From positions 1 through 64,000 of the forward strand of contig NZ_BOQL01000013.1 in the NCBI RefSeq assembly GCF_018332655.1: a stretch of 64,000 nt of DNA. The letters are read 5' to 3'. Source of the stretch: Actinoplanes auranticolor (GTDB taxonomy: Bacteria > Actinomycetota > Actinomycetes > Mycobacteriales > Micromonosporaceae). This document shows positions 1 through 9,374 of this stretch, piece by piece (position 1 is the first letter of the stretch; every line of letters starts with the position of its first letter). A program made the translations under genes and the position numbers. A model generated the notes under the pieces. The model was not told where the DNA came from. It did no database searches and was given only the letters and a program-made list of their open reading frames with translations.

Positions 1-21
1 GGACGCCGCCGGACTTAACGT

Positions 22-66
22 ACAGTCGAGGGCCTTCCCCATAGGGGTTGGCCCTCGGCTGCTTTT
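22..66 (+). terminator. Rho-independent-like terminator of an upstream gene
   Basis: A perfect 8-bp inverted repeat (CGAGGGCC at 27-34, GGCCCTCG at 50-57) with a 15-nt loop is followed by GCTGCTTTT. It lies ahead of the first plus-strand gene and probably ends the transcript entering from the left. By conserved synteny that gene might be tyrS, but this cannot be seen here. Confidence 0.75.
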
Positions 67-247
67 GTGTGTCAGGGCCCTAGTAGCGTTGGATGGGCGC
101 GTGCTCGACCCGCGCCCCGGCGCCCGATGGCAGGGCCGGCACCAGAATGATCTTGTACCACCCGTAGTGATCTGTTCCGTACTTGATGTGCTCCGGCAGC
201 CCCGCCGATGGTGTGCGGGCCTCGCCGAACTTGGAAGGACTTGACCC

Positions 248-3200
248 GTGAACCCAGGACCGCAGGACGGCGGCTCCAGCAACCGCGACGACGAAGGCCG
301 GGACGGCCGCGGTCGCGACGGAGGCTCCGGCGCGAACCCCCGCGGTGACCGGGGCGACCGAGGCGGCCCGCGCCGCGAAGGCGGCTTCCGCGCCGGCGGC
401 GACCGCAGTGGCGACCGGGGCGGCTTCCGCGGCGGTGACCGGGGAGGTTCGTCCGGCGGTGGCGACCGCGGGGGCTTCCGTGGTGGCGACCGTGACCGTG
501 GTGGATACCAGGGTGGCGGCGACCGCGGCGGTTCGTCGGGTGGTTACCGCAGTGGTGGCGACCGTCCGCAGGGCGGTGGGTTCCGCAGTGGCGGGGACCG
601 CCCGCAGGGTGGCGGGTTCCGCAGTGGCGGTGATCGTCCCCAGGGCGGCGACCGCGGCGGGTTCCGTAGCGGTGGTGACCGTCCCCAGGGCGGCGGCTTC
701 CGCAGCGGCGGTGACCGCGGTGGGTATCAGGGCGGCAGTGACCGGGGCGGCTCGTCCGGCGGTTACCGCAGCGGCGGCGACCGTCCGCAGGGCGGTGGCT
801 ACCAGGGTGGCGGTGACCGGGGTGGCTACCGCGGCGGCGGCGACCGTCCGCAGGGTGGCGGGTTCCGCAGTGGCGGTGACCGTCCTCAGGGTGGTGGCTT
901 CCGTGGCGACCGTGACCGTGGTGGATCTCAGGGTGGCGGAGACCGTCCCCAGAGTGGCGGGTTCCGTAGCGGTGGTGACCGTCCGCAGGGTGGTGGCTTC
1001 CGTGGTGGCGACCGTGACCGCGGTGGGTACCAGGGCGGCGGCGACCGGGGCGGTTATCGCAGCGGTGGCGACCGTCCGCAGAGCGGCGACCGTGGTGGAT
1101 ACCAGGGTGGCGGTGACCGTCCGCAGGGCGGCGGGTTCCGCAGTGGCGGTGACCGTCCGCAGGGTGGTGGCTTCCGTGGTGGCGACCGTGACCGCGGTGG
1201 ATACCAGGGTGGCGGTGACCGTGGGGGCTACCGCAGTGGCGGCGACCGTCCGCAGAGTGGTGGGTACCAGGGTGGCGGTGACCGTGGCGGATTCCGTAGC
1301 GGCGGCGACCGTCCCCAGGGCGGCGGCTTCCGTGGTGGCGACCGCGACCGTCCGCAGAGTGGTGGTTACCAAGGCGGCGGTGACCGTGGCGGATTCCGTA
1401 GCGGTGGCGACCGTCCCCAGGGCGGTGACCGTGGCGGGTTCCGCAGTGGCGGCGACCGTCTCCAGGGCGGCGGCTTCCGTGGTGGCGACCGCGACCGTGG
1501 TGGATACCAGGGCGGCGGCGACCGGGGCGGCTACCGCGGCGGGGATCGCACTGAGGGCGGCCCGCGCAACAGCTTCCAGGGTGGCGCCGGTGGTGGCTAC
1601 CGGGGCGACCGTCCGCAGAGTGACCGTCCGCAGGGCGACCGTGGTGGTTACCAGGGTGGCGGCGACCGGGGCGGCTACCGCGGCGGGGACCGGCCGGGCA
1701 ACCGCACCGACGGCGGCTTCCGTGGCGACCGTGACCGGCCGCAGGGTGACCGTCCTCAGGGCGGCGACCGCGGCGGGTTCCGCAGTGGCGGCGACCGTCC
1801 GCAGAGCGGCGGCTACCAGGGTGGCGGCGACCGCGGCGGATACCGCGGCACGCGTGACGACCGCAGCACCGGCGACCGTGGCCCCCGTGACGGCGGCTTC
1901 CGCGACCGCGACGACCGCGCACCCCGCGACGACCGTGGCCCTCGTGACGACCGTGCTCCGCGCACGGACGGGGCGCCTCGCGACGACCGTGGGGCTCGCG
2001 ACAACCGCGGACCTCGCGACGACCGTAACTTCCGGGACGACCGCGCCCCGCGTGACGACCGGGCGAACCGGGCCGGCCGCGACGACCGCTCTGGCCGCGA
2101 TGACCGGGCGACTCGTGACGACCGGGCGCCGCGGGACGACCGGGGACCTCGGGGTGAGCGTGGGTATGAGCAGCCTGACCTGCAGCAGCCCGCGTTCCAG
2201 GCGCCCGAGCTGCCCGAGGATGTCGTGGCGACCGATCTCGACAAGGAGGTTCGCGCCGAGCTGCTGAGCCTGTCTCGGGACACCGCCGACCTCGTTGCCC
2301 GGCACCTCGTGGCTGCCGGTCAGATCATCGACGAGGACTCCGAGCTCGCGTTGCAGCATGCGATCGCCGCGCGGCGGATGGCTTCGCGGATCGCGGTGGT
2401 GCGGGAGGCCGTCGGGCTGGCCGCGTACGCGGTGGGGGACTGGACCACCGCGATCGCCGAGCTGCGCACGTACCACCGGATGACGGGGCGGCAGACGCAC
2501 CTGGCCGAGCTGGCCGACTGTGAGCGCGCCCTGGGTCGCCCGGAACGGGCGATTGATCTCTTCCGCGGTGCGGACAAGGACACCCTCGACAAGGCGGGCG
2601 CGATCGAGCTGCTCATCGTGGCCGCCGGCGCCCGTGGTGACCTCGGTCAGCACGACGCCGCCGTGGCGATGCTGCAGGTCCGTGAGCTGACCGCCGACGA
2701 GGACGCCGAGTGGGCCGTCCGGCTGCGGTACGCCTACGCCGACGCACTGCTGGCCGCCGGCCGGCGCGACGAGGCTCGGGAGTGGTTCGCGCGGGCCGCG
2801 GCCGCCGATGAGGACAACCTGACCGATGCGGCGGAGCGGCTGCTCGAGCTGGACGGCGTCACGATCGAAGGCGATGAGCCCGAGGACGACGACCCGGCCG
2901 ACGAGAGCCAGGCCGGCGGCGGGCCGGTGGCCGCGGTGGAGACCGACTCGGACGCGCCGGCGACGGACGCCGACGAGGAGGACGAGGAGTACCGCGACGA
3001 GGCGTTCGCCGGGGATGAAGACGATGACGATGAGGACCGGGCGCAGGACGACCTGGTCGAGGACGTCGACGCCGGCATCGACGAGGCCGAGGCCGCCGAC
3101 GACAAGGCCAGCGACGCAGCGGCTGGCACGCCCGCCGACGACAAGGCCGGCGACCTGGCGGCCGACACGGCCGCTGACTCCAAGGCTGGCGACGCGGCGG

Positions 3201-3481
3201 GCGACAACGCCGACCGAGTCACCGAGGCCAAGGCCGGCGACACGGTAGGCGACACGACCGCTGACGCCGGGGGCGGCGACGCGGCGGGCGACAACGCCGA
3301 CCGAGTCACCGAGGCCAAGGCCGGCGACACGGTGGGCGACGCGGCCGTTGACGCCGAGATCAGCGGCGTGGCGGACGACAAGGTCGTCAAGGCCGCCGCC
3401 GCCGACGCGGGAGACGGCCGGGCAGCCGACGAGTTCGAGGGTGAGCGCCCGGCGAAGGGTGACAAGGAGCCGGAGGCGTGA
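248..3481 (+). CDS. RGG/DR-repeat, TPR-like and acidic-tail protein (Rv1691-type locus)
   Basis: The protein has 1077 residues and starts at GTG 248, 8 nt after a GGAAGGA Shine-Dalgarno. Residues 1 to about 560 are a low-complexity region of Gly/Arg/Asp repeats of the type [25 protein letters not shown]. Residues 560-640 are DDR(G/A)PR repeats. Residues 640-875 form an alpha-helical domain with TPR-like A/L/Y pairs (for example [19 protein letters not shown]). The last 200 residues are acidic and Asp/Glu/Ala-rich, with an 87-nt direct repeat. Position before a HAD phosphatase matches the small TPR protein Rv1691 of M. tuberculosis, which as far as I know lacks the long RGG region. RGG-like disordered regions often bind RNA or form condensates, but that role is inference. 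The stop overlaps the next GTG start (GTGA). Confidence 0.9.
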   Translation: MNPGPQDGGSSNRDDEGRDGRGRDGGSGANPRGDRGDRGGPRREGGFRAGGDRSGDRGGFRGGDRGGSSGGGDRGGFRGGDRDRGGYQGGGDRGGSSGGYRSGGDRPQGGGFRSGGDRPQGGGFRSGGDRPQGGDRGGFRSGGDRPQGGGFRSGGDRGGYQGGSDRGGSSGGYRSGGDRPQGGGYQGGGDRGGYRGGGDRPQGGGFRSGGDRPQGGGFRGDRDRGGSQGGGDRPQSGGFRSGGDRPQGGGFRGGDRDRGGYQGGGDRGGYRSGGDRPQSGDRGGYQGGGDRPQGGGFRSGGDRPQGGGFRGGDRDRGGYQGGGDRGGYRSGGDRPQSGGYQGGGDRGGFRSGGDRPQGGGFRGGDRDRPQSGGYQGGGDRGGFRSGGDRPQGGDRGGFRSGGDRLQGGGFRGGDRDRGGYQGGGDRGGYRGGDRTEGGPRNSFQGGAGGGYRGDRPQSDRPQGDRGGYQGGGDRGGYRGGDRPGNRTDGGFRGDRDRPQGDRPQGGDRGGFRSGGDRPQSGGYQGGGDRGGYRGTRDDRSTGDRGPRDGGFRDRDDRAPRDDRGPRDDRAPRTDGAPRDDRGARDNRGPRDDRNFRDDRAPRDDRANRAGRDDRSGRDDRATRDDRAPRDDRGPRGERGYEQPDLQQPAFQAPELPEDVVATDLDKEVRAELLSLSRDTADLVARHLVAAGQIIDEDSELALQHAIAARRMASRIAVVREAVGLAAYAVGDWTTAIAELRTYHRMTGRQTHLAELADCERALGRPERAIDLFRGADKDTLDKAGAIELLIVAAGARGDLGQHDAAVAMLQVRELTADEDAEWAVRLRYAYADALLAAGRRDEAREWFARAAAADEDNLTDAAERLLELDGVTIEGDEPEDDDPADESQAGGGPVAAVETDSDAPATDADEEDEEYRDEAFAGDEDDDDEDRAQDDLVEDVDAGIDEAEAADDKASDAAAGTPADDKAGDLAADTAADSKAGDAAGDNADRVTEAKAGDTVGDTTADAGGGDAAGDNADRVTEAKAGDTVGDAAVDAEISGVADDKVVKAAAADAGDGRAADEFEGERPAKGDKEPEA
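540..1860 (+). repeat. Degenerate in-frame repeats encoding GGGDR(P/G)QGGGFRSGG units
   Basis: Imperfect tandem repeats with recurring 'accgtccgcagggtggtggcttcc'-like units (fragments such as GACCGTCCGCAGGGTGG and TACCAGGGTGGCGG) run through the first half of the CDS. Unit lengths are multiples of three and vary, so the reading frame is kept. Synonymous differences between units argue against a very recent expansion. Confidence 0.9.
3191..3333 (+). repeat. 87-nt-period direct repeat in the acidic tail
   Basis: A block beginning GACGCGGCGGGCGACAACGC occurs at 3191 and again at 3278. It is identical over about 55 nt and encodes the repeated peptide [19 protein letters not shown]. The near identity suggests a recent in-frame duplication. 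Confidence 0.85.
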
Positions 3482-4455
3482 GCCTGGTTGAGGCGTACGA
3501 CCTGGTCATCTTCGACCTGGACGGCGTCATTTACCTGATCGACAAGCCGATCGAGGGTGCGGCTGAGGCGGTCGAGCGGCTGCGCTCGGCCGGCACGGCT
3601 ATCGCGTATGCGACGAACAACGCGTCGCGGCGCGCGCCTGACGTGGCCGCCCTGCTCACCGGTATGGGTGTGTCCGCCACCGCCGACGAGGTTCTCACCT
3701 CGGCCGGCGCGGCGGCCGCCCTGCTGGCCCAGCGGCTGCCCGCGGGCGCTCCGGTGCTGGTCGTCGGTGCGGAGGCGTTGCGGGCGGAGGTTCGCGATGC
3801 CGGGCTTGTGCCGGTCGAGCGGTTCGAGGACGAGCCGGTTGCCGTGGTGCAGGGCTACGGTCCGGACGTCGGCTGGAAGGTGCTGGCCGAGGCGTCTCTC
3901 GCGGTCCGCGCCGGCGCCTTGTGGATGGCTACCAACACCGACCGCACCCTGCCGAGCCCGCGCGGGCCGTTGCCGGGTAACGGCTCGCTGGTGTCGGTGC
4001 TGCGGACCGCGTTGAACCGGGAGCCCGACGTTGTTGTCGGCAAGCCGGCGCCGGCGTTGTTCGAGACTGCGGCGTCGCTGTCGAAGTCGCAGCGGCCGCT
4101 TGCGGTCGGTGACCGGCTTGACACCGATATCGAGGGTGCGGTCGGCGCGGGTATGGACAGCCTGCTGGTGCTGACCGGGGTCAGCGGACCGGCTGAGCTG
4201 CTCGCGGCTCCGCCCGAGCGGCGGCCGACGTTCGTGTCGGCAGACCTGTCCGGACTGTTCGGCGAGGCTCCGCCGGCGCGGCTCGCCGCCGGGACCGACG
4301 AGCTCGGCGGCTGGCGACTGATGGACGGCAAGCTCGACGGCTCGGGCGACCCGGTCGACGCGCTGCGGCTGCTGACCGGCTTCGTCTGGGACGGCGGCAA
4401 GGCACAGGCCGGCTCGGACGCGGCCCGTGAGCTGTTTACCACGTGGGGTCTGTGA
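3478..4455 (+). CDS. HAD-IIA family sugar phosphatase-like hydrolase
   Basis: The 325-residue protein starts at GTG 3478 and overlaps the upstream stop by 4 nt, so it is probably translationally coupled. The N-terminal nucleophile motif DLDGVIY sits at residues 13-19 (HAD motif I). A motif-II-like ATNNASR follows at about residue 45, a conserved VGKPAPALF segment around 188, and the motif-[16 protein letters not shown] near 207. These mark the NagD/PGP subclass of class IIA HAD phosphatases, which dephosphorylate small metabolites; the substrate cannot be inferred. M. tuberculosis Rv1692 at the same place is a HAD phosphatase reported to act on glycerol-3-phosphate, so that is a candidate role. 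Confidence 0.88.
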   Translation: MSLVEAYDLVIFDLDGVIYLIDKPIEGAAEAVERLRSAGTAIAYATNNASRRAPDVAALLTGMGVSATADEVLTSAGAAAALLAQRLPAGAPVLVVGAEALRAEVRDAGLVPVERFEDEPVAVVQGYGPDVGWKVLAEASLAVRAGALWMATNTDRTLPSPRGPLPGNGSLVSVLRTALNREPDVVVGKPAPALFETAASLSKSQRPLAVGDRLDTDIEGAVGAGMDSLLVLTGVSGPAELLAAPPERRPTFVSADLSGLFGEAPPARLAAGTDELGGWRLMDGKLDGSGDPVDALRLLTGFVWDGGKAQAGSDAARELFTTWGL

Positions 4456-4477
4456 GCGCTGCCCGCAACTGTCGTTG

Positions 4478-4513
4478 ATCCCCCGCAGGCACCACGCTTG
4501 CGGGGGATTTCCG
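4478..4513 (+). terminator. Terminator after the HAD phosphatase
   Basis: A perfect 10-bp stem (ATCCCCCGCA at 4478-4487, TGCGGGGGAT at 4499-4508) with an 11-nt loop is followed by a short T run (TT then CCG). The rest of 4514-4775 contains no convincing gene. It includes a short GGCCC/GGCTC-type run at 4707-4750 just before the convergent minus-strand operon. Confidence 0.7.
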
Positions 4514-4775
4514 TGTCCGCGCCGGGCGGAAGTAGCCGACTCCGCTCGTCCCGCCGAAGCCCGCGGCGACGTGGGCGGCGACAGGTGACCAGATCCGGAC
4601 AGCTTCACCGATCCCCGTGACCGGGGCCAACGTGGCCGCGGTGATCGGCAGCGGATGCGCCGCAGTCCTCCGGGCGATGGCGGTCCGGACCCTTGCCGGC
4701 CACACACTCGGGGCCCGGCCCGGCCCGGCCCGGCTCGGCTCGGCCCGACCCGAGGTGGGGCGAGGTGGGCGGTGG

Positions 4776-5443
4776 TCAGTCGACCTGGCCGGACTGGTAG
4801 GCGAAGACCACCAGCTGGGCGCGATCGCGGGCGGTCGGTTTCACCATGGCTCTGCTCACGTGGGTGCGGGCTGTTGCCGGGCTCAGGACCAGGCGGGCCG
4901 CTATCTCCTCGTTGCTCAGGCCCTCGCCGACCAGGCTGACCACTTCGCGTTCGCGGTCGGTGAGGGCGTTCAGCTGGGGGTGGGGGCTTAGGACGCGGGT
5001 CGGGCGGGACGCGAATTCGCGGACGACCCGGCGGGTCACCTGCGGGGACAGCAGGGCTTCGCCGGCCGCGACCCGGCGGATCGCGCGGACCAGCTCGGCG
5101 GGTTTCGTGTCCTTGATGAGGAAGCCGCTGGCACCGTGGCGCAGGGCGTCGAAGACGTAGGCATCGACCTCGAAGGTCGTCAGCACGATCACCCGGGTGC
5201 CGGTCACGCCGGGGTCCGCGGCGATGCGGCGGGTGGCCTCGATGCCGTCGATGCCCGGCATGCGCACGTCCATCAGGACCACGTCCGGCCGGTGCGCTCT
5301 GGTCTGCTCGACCGCGGCGAGTCCGTCGGCTGCCTCGCCGGCCACGATCAGATCGTCCTCGCTGCCCAGCAGGGTGCGCGGCCCAGCCGGACGAGGTCCT
5401 GGTCGTCCGCGATGACCACGCTGATCGTCCGCTGCGGGGTCAT
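4776..5443 (-). pseudogene. NarL/LuxR-family response regulator, frameshifted near its N-terminus
   Basis: Reading right to left, ATG at 5443 gives MTPQRTISVVIADDQDLVRLG, a typical receiver-domain start with the acidic DD pair. The frame then breaks at about 5379-5382. The other frame continues TLLGSEDDLIVAGEAADG, the phosphoacceptor segment DVVLMDVRMPG and a C-terminal LuxR helix-turn-helix (DREREVVSLVGEGLSNEEIA). The break fits loss of one T from GGC-CTG-CGC-ACC, which would restore the usual 'LGLRTLL'. The start overlaps the stop of the kinase fragment (ATGA). Without the frameshift it would be a normal regulator of about 222 residues. Either a real null mutation or a sequence error explains this. 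Confidence 0.85.
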
Positions 5444-5857
5444 CGGCGCACCGGGAGCGTGGCGGTGACGGCGAAGCCGCCTTCCGGGCGGGGATCCGCG
5501 GTCAACGAGCCGCCGAGGGCCGACACGCGTTCCTTCATGCCGGCGAGGCCGTGGCCGTCCCGGCCCGGCGTGGGCCCGGCCGTCGCGGCCGGTGTCGCTG
5601 ACCGAGACGGTCAGGTCGTCGTCGGTCAGGGCGAGGCGGACCGAGGCTGTGGCCGTACCCGCGTGGCGCAGGACGTTGGTCAGCGGCTCCTGGACGATGC
5701 GGTAGGCCGCCAGGTCCACCGCCGCGGGCAGAGACGCCAGCGGACCGGCCACGTCGACCGCCACCGACACTCCTACCGCGCGGGTGCGGTCCACCAGCGC
5801 GTCCAGGCGGGCCAGGCCGTCCGGCAGGTATCTGCGTACCCGGTTCATGACGCTCAC
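5440..5857 (-). pseudogene. Truncated and frameshifted sensor histidine kinase (ATPase end only)
   Basis: Only the C-terminal part of a NarL-type histidine kinase remains. It starts about GLARLDALVDRTRAVG, then the HATPase N-box AYRIVQEPLTNVLRHAG and the G1-like VSVSDTGRDG. The frame breaks at about 5555-5585. The other frame gives GHGLAGMKERVSALGGSLTAD and ends VTATLPVRR, the normal kinase C-terminus. The sensor, membrane segments and the HisKA_3 dimerisation domain with the phosphorylatable His are absent. The putative start (5857) overlaps the permease stop by 4 nt, so about 200 upstream residues seem to have been deleted. The protein is unlikely to autophosphorylate. Confidence 0.85.
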
Positions 5858-6720
5858 AGGATGTCACGGCGTCGCAGCAGCGCGTCGCCCGCTGCCGCGA
5901 ACACCAGCAGATATCCACCGACGATCAGCGCGGCCCGGTCGCCACTGACCCGCGCCTCAACGCCGGGTGTGTCCCCGCTCGCGCCGAGCGCCGCGACCAG
6001 CGAGCCCGCATGGGGACCGGGCAGCGCCTTCTGCAGCTGCGCGACCCAGCCCAGCAGGGGCGCGGCGATCAGGGCGAGGAGATTCTGCACGGCGAGCAGC
6101 CACACCAGGCCCAGCCCGACCGGCAGGGCGACCCCGCGCAGCGCGATGCCCGACAGTGCGCCGAGGACCGTCCACATCGCCGCGATCAACCAGCCCGCAC
6201 CGACCCCGGCGAGCAGGTCACCGGCGCCCGGCCAGGTCATTGTCCGGCTCTCGGCGAGCGCGACGGCGATGCTCGCCACCGCGCCCACGGCGAAGACCGC
6301 CAGCACCCCGGCCAGCGCCGCCAGGCAGACGGTGACGAGCTTGGCGGCATAGACCCGTAGGCGGGCCGGATCCTGGGTGACGACCGTCTTCCAGGTGCCC
6401 GAGGCGTACTCGCTGCCGACGGCCAGCACGCCGAGGATCAGCATCAGCGCCCCGAGGAACACGGGCAGGCCACCGATGGAGTTGCCGACGAGCTGGTCCG
6501 GCAGTAACGCCGCCAGGCCGCGATCGGCACGTGGGCCACCGGTGCCGCCCGCGTAGCCGGCGTAGGGGATGAGGTAGGTGAAGGTCAGGCTCAGCCCGAT
6601 CGCGATCGCCAGCAGCGCCCAGATCGCCGGGCGGCGTACCAGCTTGGTCGTCTCGGCCCGGATGTCGTCGGCCAGCCGGGTGGCGTCGCCGGAGCGGGAC
6701 AGCCGGCGCGGGGAGTGCAC
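5854..6720 (-). CDS. ABC-2-type transporter permease
   Basis: The 288-residue membrane protein starts at GTG 6720, 14 nt after the ATPase stop. A cytoplasmic N-terminus with AETTKLVRRPAIW is typical of ABC-2 permeases. About six hydrophobic segments follow (for example ALLAIAIGLSLTFTYLIPYA, VFLGALMLILGVLAVGSEYA, LVTVCLAALAGVLAVFAVGA). The motif GSEYASGTWKTVVTQDP is characteristic of the family. It would pair with the upstream ATPase as an exporter of unknown substrate, the usual target of the adjacent two-component genes. Its own frame looks intact although its neighbours are broken. Confidence 0.85.
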   Translation of the reverse strand: MHSPRRLSRSGDATRLADDIRAETTKLVRRPAIWALLAIAIGLSLTFTYLIPYAGYAGGTGGPRADRGLAALLPDQLVGNSIGGLPVFLGALMLILGVLAVGSEYASGTWKTVVTQDPARLRVYAAKLVTVCLAALAGVLAVFAVGAVASIAVALAESRTMTWPGAGDLLAGVGAGWLIAAMWTVLGALSGIALRGVALPVGLGLVWLLAVQNLLALIAAPLLGWVAQLQKALPGPHAGSLVAALGASGDTPGVEARVSGDRAALIVGGYLLVFAAAGDALLRRRDIL

Positions 6721-6733
6721 CCCGAAGTCCGTG

Positions 6734-7626
6734 TCACGTATGGCCGGCTCCCGAGGTCAAGGCGAGGAAGGCGTCCTCGAGGCTGCGCTCGTCCGTACGC
6801 AGCTCGCTGACCGCTATGCCGGCGCCGACCAGCGCGGCGTTCAGCTCGGCAGCGCGGGCCGGGGGGCACGGTGAGTCGCAGAGCGCCGTCGGTGACCTGG
6901 ACGGCGTGCGGGCCGAGCAGGCTTCGGGCCTGTGCCGCGGCAGCGTCCAGCGGGGGCGGCGACCAGTCGCAGGCCCGGCTCGCCGCGGAGCTCGGCGACT
7001 GTGCTCTCGGCGACCAGCCGGCCGGCGGCGATGACGCCCACCCGGTCGCACAGCTCCTGGACCTCGGTCATCAGGTGGCTGGAGAGCAGCACCGTGCAAC
7101 CGGCAGCGCCGAGGCGGCGCACCAGCAGGCGCATGTCCGCCATGCCGGCCGGGTCCAGCCCGTTGGTCGGCTCGTCGAGCACGATCAGACGCGGATCTTT
7201 GAGCAGGGTAGCGGCCACGCCCAGACGTTGCTTCATGCCGAGCGAGTAGGTCGCGTAGCGGTCGCCGGCGCGAACGGTCAGCTCGACCTGGTCGAGCACT
7301 GCCGCGACCCGGGCGGGCGCGACGCCGGCGTGGCGGGCCATGACCCGCAGATTGTCGCGACCGGTGAGGTACGGATAGAAGGCCGGCCCCTCGATGAGCG
7401 CGCCGACGCCGTCCAGCCGTCCCGGGGCCCGTCCGAACAGACGCACCTCGCCGGAGGTGGGCCGGATCAGACCCAGCAGCATGCGCAACGTGGTGGTCTT
7501 GCCGGCACCGTTGGGACCCAGGAAGCCGTAGATCTCGCCCGGCTGAACGCACAGGTCCAGGTTGTCGACGGCGGTCAGGGTGCCGTAGCGCTTCGTGAGT
7601 CGCCGGGCCTCGACGGGTGCTGTCAT
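6734..7626 (-). pseudogene. ABC transporter ATP-binding protein with two C-terminal frameshifts
   Basis: ATG 7626 opens MTAPVEARRLTKRYG. Walker A (GPNGAGKT), the ABC signature YSLGMKQRLG, Walker B with LIVLDEPTNGLDP and the H-loop SSHLM are all present. Near 6965-6972 an extra C in a run of C's shifts the frame. The true continuation reads PLDAAAAQARSLLGPHAVQVT. A second extra C in a six-C run near 6861-6867 shifts it again into ARAAELNAALVGAG and the normal end LEDAFLALTSGAGHT. The nucleotide-binding core is intact, but the last 90 or so residues are scrambled unless these are sequence errors. Both shifts lie in homopolymer C runs. Confidence 0.8.
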
Positions 7627-7709
7627 GAGCCCATCGTGGCCAGTTGCGGGGCTGGGCGCGTCCGCTCAGAAGCGACACTTCGCGTACGTCTCAGGTCGTA
7701 CGGCCGGGC

Positions 7710-8045
7710 CTAGAGCAGCTTGCGCAGCTTCAGCAGGTCGAACGGGTTGGCCTTGATCGAGACCTGGCGGGACGCGATCGCTCGGGTGACGTCGAGGCGG
7801 CCCGTGACCAGGGCGATCAGGTCGTCGCTGGCCGCGATCAGGGCGATCTTGGCCTTGGGATCGTCGCCGTCGGCGATGTCGACCAGCCGGCCGCCGGTCA
7901 GCCGCGCGTGGAAGGCGGTGTCCAGGTCGGTCACCCGGCACGCGAGCGTGCGGTCCAGGTCGAGCTTGCCGCGGGTCTCGGCGTTGGCGTCCAGCCGGGC
8001 GGCGAGATCGTGCAACGCCTGCCGGCACTCGTCCACGCTGGCCAA
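7710..8045 (-). CDS. SCP2 sterol-binding-like domain protein
   Basis: A 111-residue protein with TTG start at 8045 chosen because AGGAGG lies 7 nt upstream on the minus strand. Its sequence runs ASVDECRQALHDLAARLDA, then RVTDLDTAFHARLTGG and DPKAKIALIAASDDLIALVTG, ending in SIKANPFDLLKLRKLL. The DLD..F...L.GG.L..I pattern followed by a 'KANPFDLLKLR' helix is typical of stand-alone SCP2-like proteins of actinobacteria, which hold a hydrophobic ligand. Ligand and pathway are unknown. It is divergently placed from the next gene. Confidence 0.75.
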   Translation of the reverse strand: MASVDECRQALHDLAARLDANAETRGKLDLDRTLACRVTDLDTAFHARLTGGRLVDIADGDDPKAKIALIAASDDLIALVTGRLDVTRAIASRQVSIKANPFDLLKLRKLL

Positions 8046-8162
8046 TTCCGGACCTCCTCCGCGACACCACTTCGACGCTCCGCACGGTACCGCAATGCGC
8101 CCGCGGGTACTCCCGGTAGCGTTGCACCAGCACACGCGTGGCGCGAGCCGGAGGGGAGCAAC

Positions 8163-9374
8163 ATGCAGGACGCATGGCGGGCGTATCTGGAGATGGCGCT
8201 CGGACTGACCGAGGCACCGCGCAAGCGGGCGCAGCAGGTGGCCGGCGAGCTCGTGAACCGTGGTGGCGCGACGGCCGCCCAGTTGCAGGGGCTGGTCGAG
8301 GATCTGATGTCGACCGGCGTCGCCAACCGCGAGGCGTTGACGAACATCGTGCGCTTCGAGGTGGACCGGGCGCTCGGCCTGGTCGGTCTGGCCACCGCCG
8401 ACGAGGTGTCCGACCTCAACAGCCGGGTACGCGATCTGGAACGGCAGCTGCGTCAGGCCCAGGCGCGCCCCGGTACGGTCGGGGGCGCCGATGGCGGTGA
8501 GGCAGCCGGTGCTCCCGATGTGACCCTGGCCGAGCCGGGGCCGGCCGACGTCGTGCCGCCGGCGAAGAAGGCCGTGGCGAAGAAGGCGGTGGCGCGCAAG
8601 GCGGTCAAGGCGACCCCGAACGCGATGCCGGCCGCCGCCGCACCCACGACGAACATGATGCCCGCTGCCGCGACGCCGGGCCGCAAGGCGGCGAAGAAGG
8701 CCGCGGGCAACGGGACTTCCCCGGCCCAGCCGGCTCCGGTGAAGGCAGCCACGCCCGGCGCCGCACCGGTCAAGGGTGTGCCGCCGAAGCCCGCACCGAG
8801 CAAGGCCGGCCCGGGCAAGGCTGCTCCGGGCAAGGCTGCTCCGGGCAAGGCTGCTCCGGGCAAGGCTGCTCCGGGCAAGGCTGCTCCGGGCAAGGCCGCT
8901 CCCGGCAAGGCCGGCCCCGCCGCGGGCGCTTCGGTGGAGGCGGCCGGAACCGGCGCGGGTCCGGGCAAGGCGGCGAAGCCCGCGGGGAGTCCGTCGAAGG
9001 CAGCCGGCCCGGCCGCCACTGCCGGTCGGGCGAAGGTTGCCAAGGCCGCGAAGGCGGCGAAAGCCGCAGCCGCGGAACCGGCCACCCCGGCGGGAACCGT
9101 AGCGGCGCCGACCGCGCCGGTGAAGGAGGCCGCCGCGGCGACCGAGCTCCCGCCGACCGCCCCCGCGAAGAGGACGGCCACCACGAAGGCCGCCGCCAAG
9201 AAGGCAACGCCAGCCGCGGGCGGCCAGGCTTCCGGCCTGTCGGCCGGGAGTAGCCCGGCCATCGGCGAGCCGGCTGCGACCCCGCCCTCCGGTGAGGCCG
9301 CCAACAAGAGCACGCCGGCCAGGAAGGCCGCGAAGAAGACGACCAACCCCGCCACGCCGGAGGCCACGCCGTGA
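8163..9374 (+). CDS. Small helical domain with long Lys/Ala/Pro-rich tail
   Basis: This 403-residue protein starts at ATG 8163 after GAGGGGAG. Residues 1-100 are a conserved-looking helical domain (MQDAWRAYLEMALGLTEAPR, VAGELVNRGGATAAQLQGLV, ending in the coiled LNSRVRDLERQLRQAQA), resembling phasin or PHA-granule regulator-like proteins of actinobacteria. The rest is disordered and rich in Ala, Pro and Lys, with KKAVAKKAVARKAVK and six tandem APGKA units. Such basic tails resemble the C-terminal tails of HupB/histone-H1-like proteins, suggesting DNA binding, which is inference. It overlaps the next gene by 4 nt (GTGA), so the two are probably co-translated. Confidence 0.85.
   Translation: MQDAWRAYLEMALGLTEAPRKRAQQVAGELVNRGGATAAQLQGLVEDLMSTGVANREALTNIVRFEVDRALGLVGLATADEVSDLNSRVRDLERQLRQAQARPGTVGGADGGEAAGAPDVTLAEPGPADVVPPAKKAVAKKAVARKAVKATPNAMPAAAAPTTNMMPAAATPGRKAAKKAAGNGTSPAQPAPVKAATPGAAPVKGVPPKPAPSKAGPGKAAPGKAAPGKAAPGKAAPGKAAPGKAAPGKAGPAAGASVEAAGTGAGPGKAAKPAGSPSKAAGPAATAGRAKVAKAAKAAKAAAAEPATPAGTVAAPTAPVKEAAAATELPPTAPAKRTATTKAAAKKATPAAGGQASGLSAGSSPAIGEPAATPPSGEAANKSTPARKAAKKTTNPATPEATP
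8821..8895 (+). repeat. Five exact tandem copies of a 15-bp unit
   Basis: CTGCTCCGGGCAAGG is repeated five times without change and followed by degenerate copies to about 8910. It encodes APGKA units. Exact identity indicates recent slippage, and copy number is likely to vary between strains. Confidence 0.95.

Noticed and set aside
540-1860. CRISPR-like array
   Set aside because: Repeats are in-frame, of variable length and degenerate, with no spacers and no cas genes in the window.
72-2653. Very long antisense ORFs opposite the RGG-repeat gene
   Set aside because: They are mirror images of the repeat (Arg/His/Gly or Val/Ala/Thr runs) made by high GC with few stops; the plus-strand gene has a good ribosome-binding site and a coupled downstream gene.
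4436-4705. Minus-strand 89-residue ORF in the gap before the two-component genes
   Set aside because: It runs over the terminator hairpin, lacks a ribosome-binding site and has the low-quality composition of a GC shadow.
5459-6352. Plus-strand ORF opposite the kinase and permease
   Set aside because: Shadow of the minus-strand genes; the minus strand carries recognisable kinase and permease motifs.
8821-8895. CRISPR or binding-site array
   Set aside because: A 15-bp unit repeated in tandem without spacers inside a coding frame is explained by the APGKA peptide repeat.
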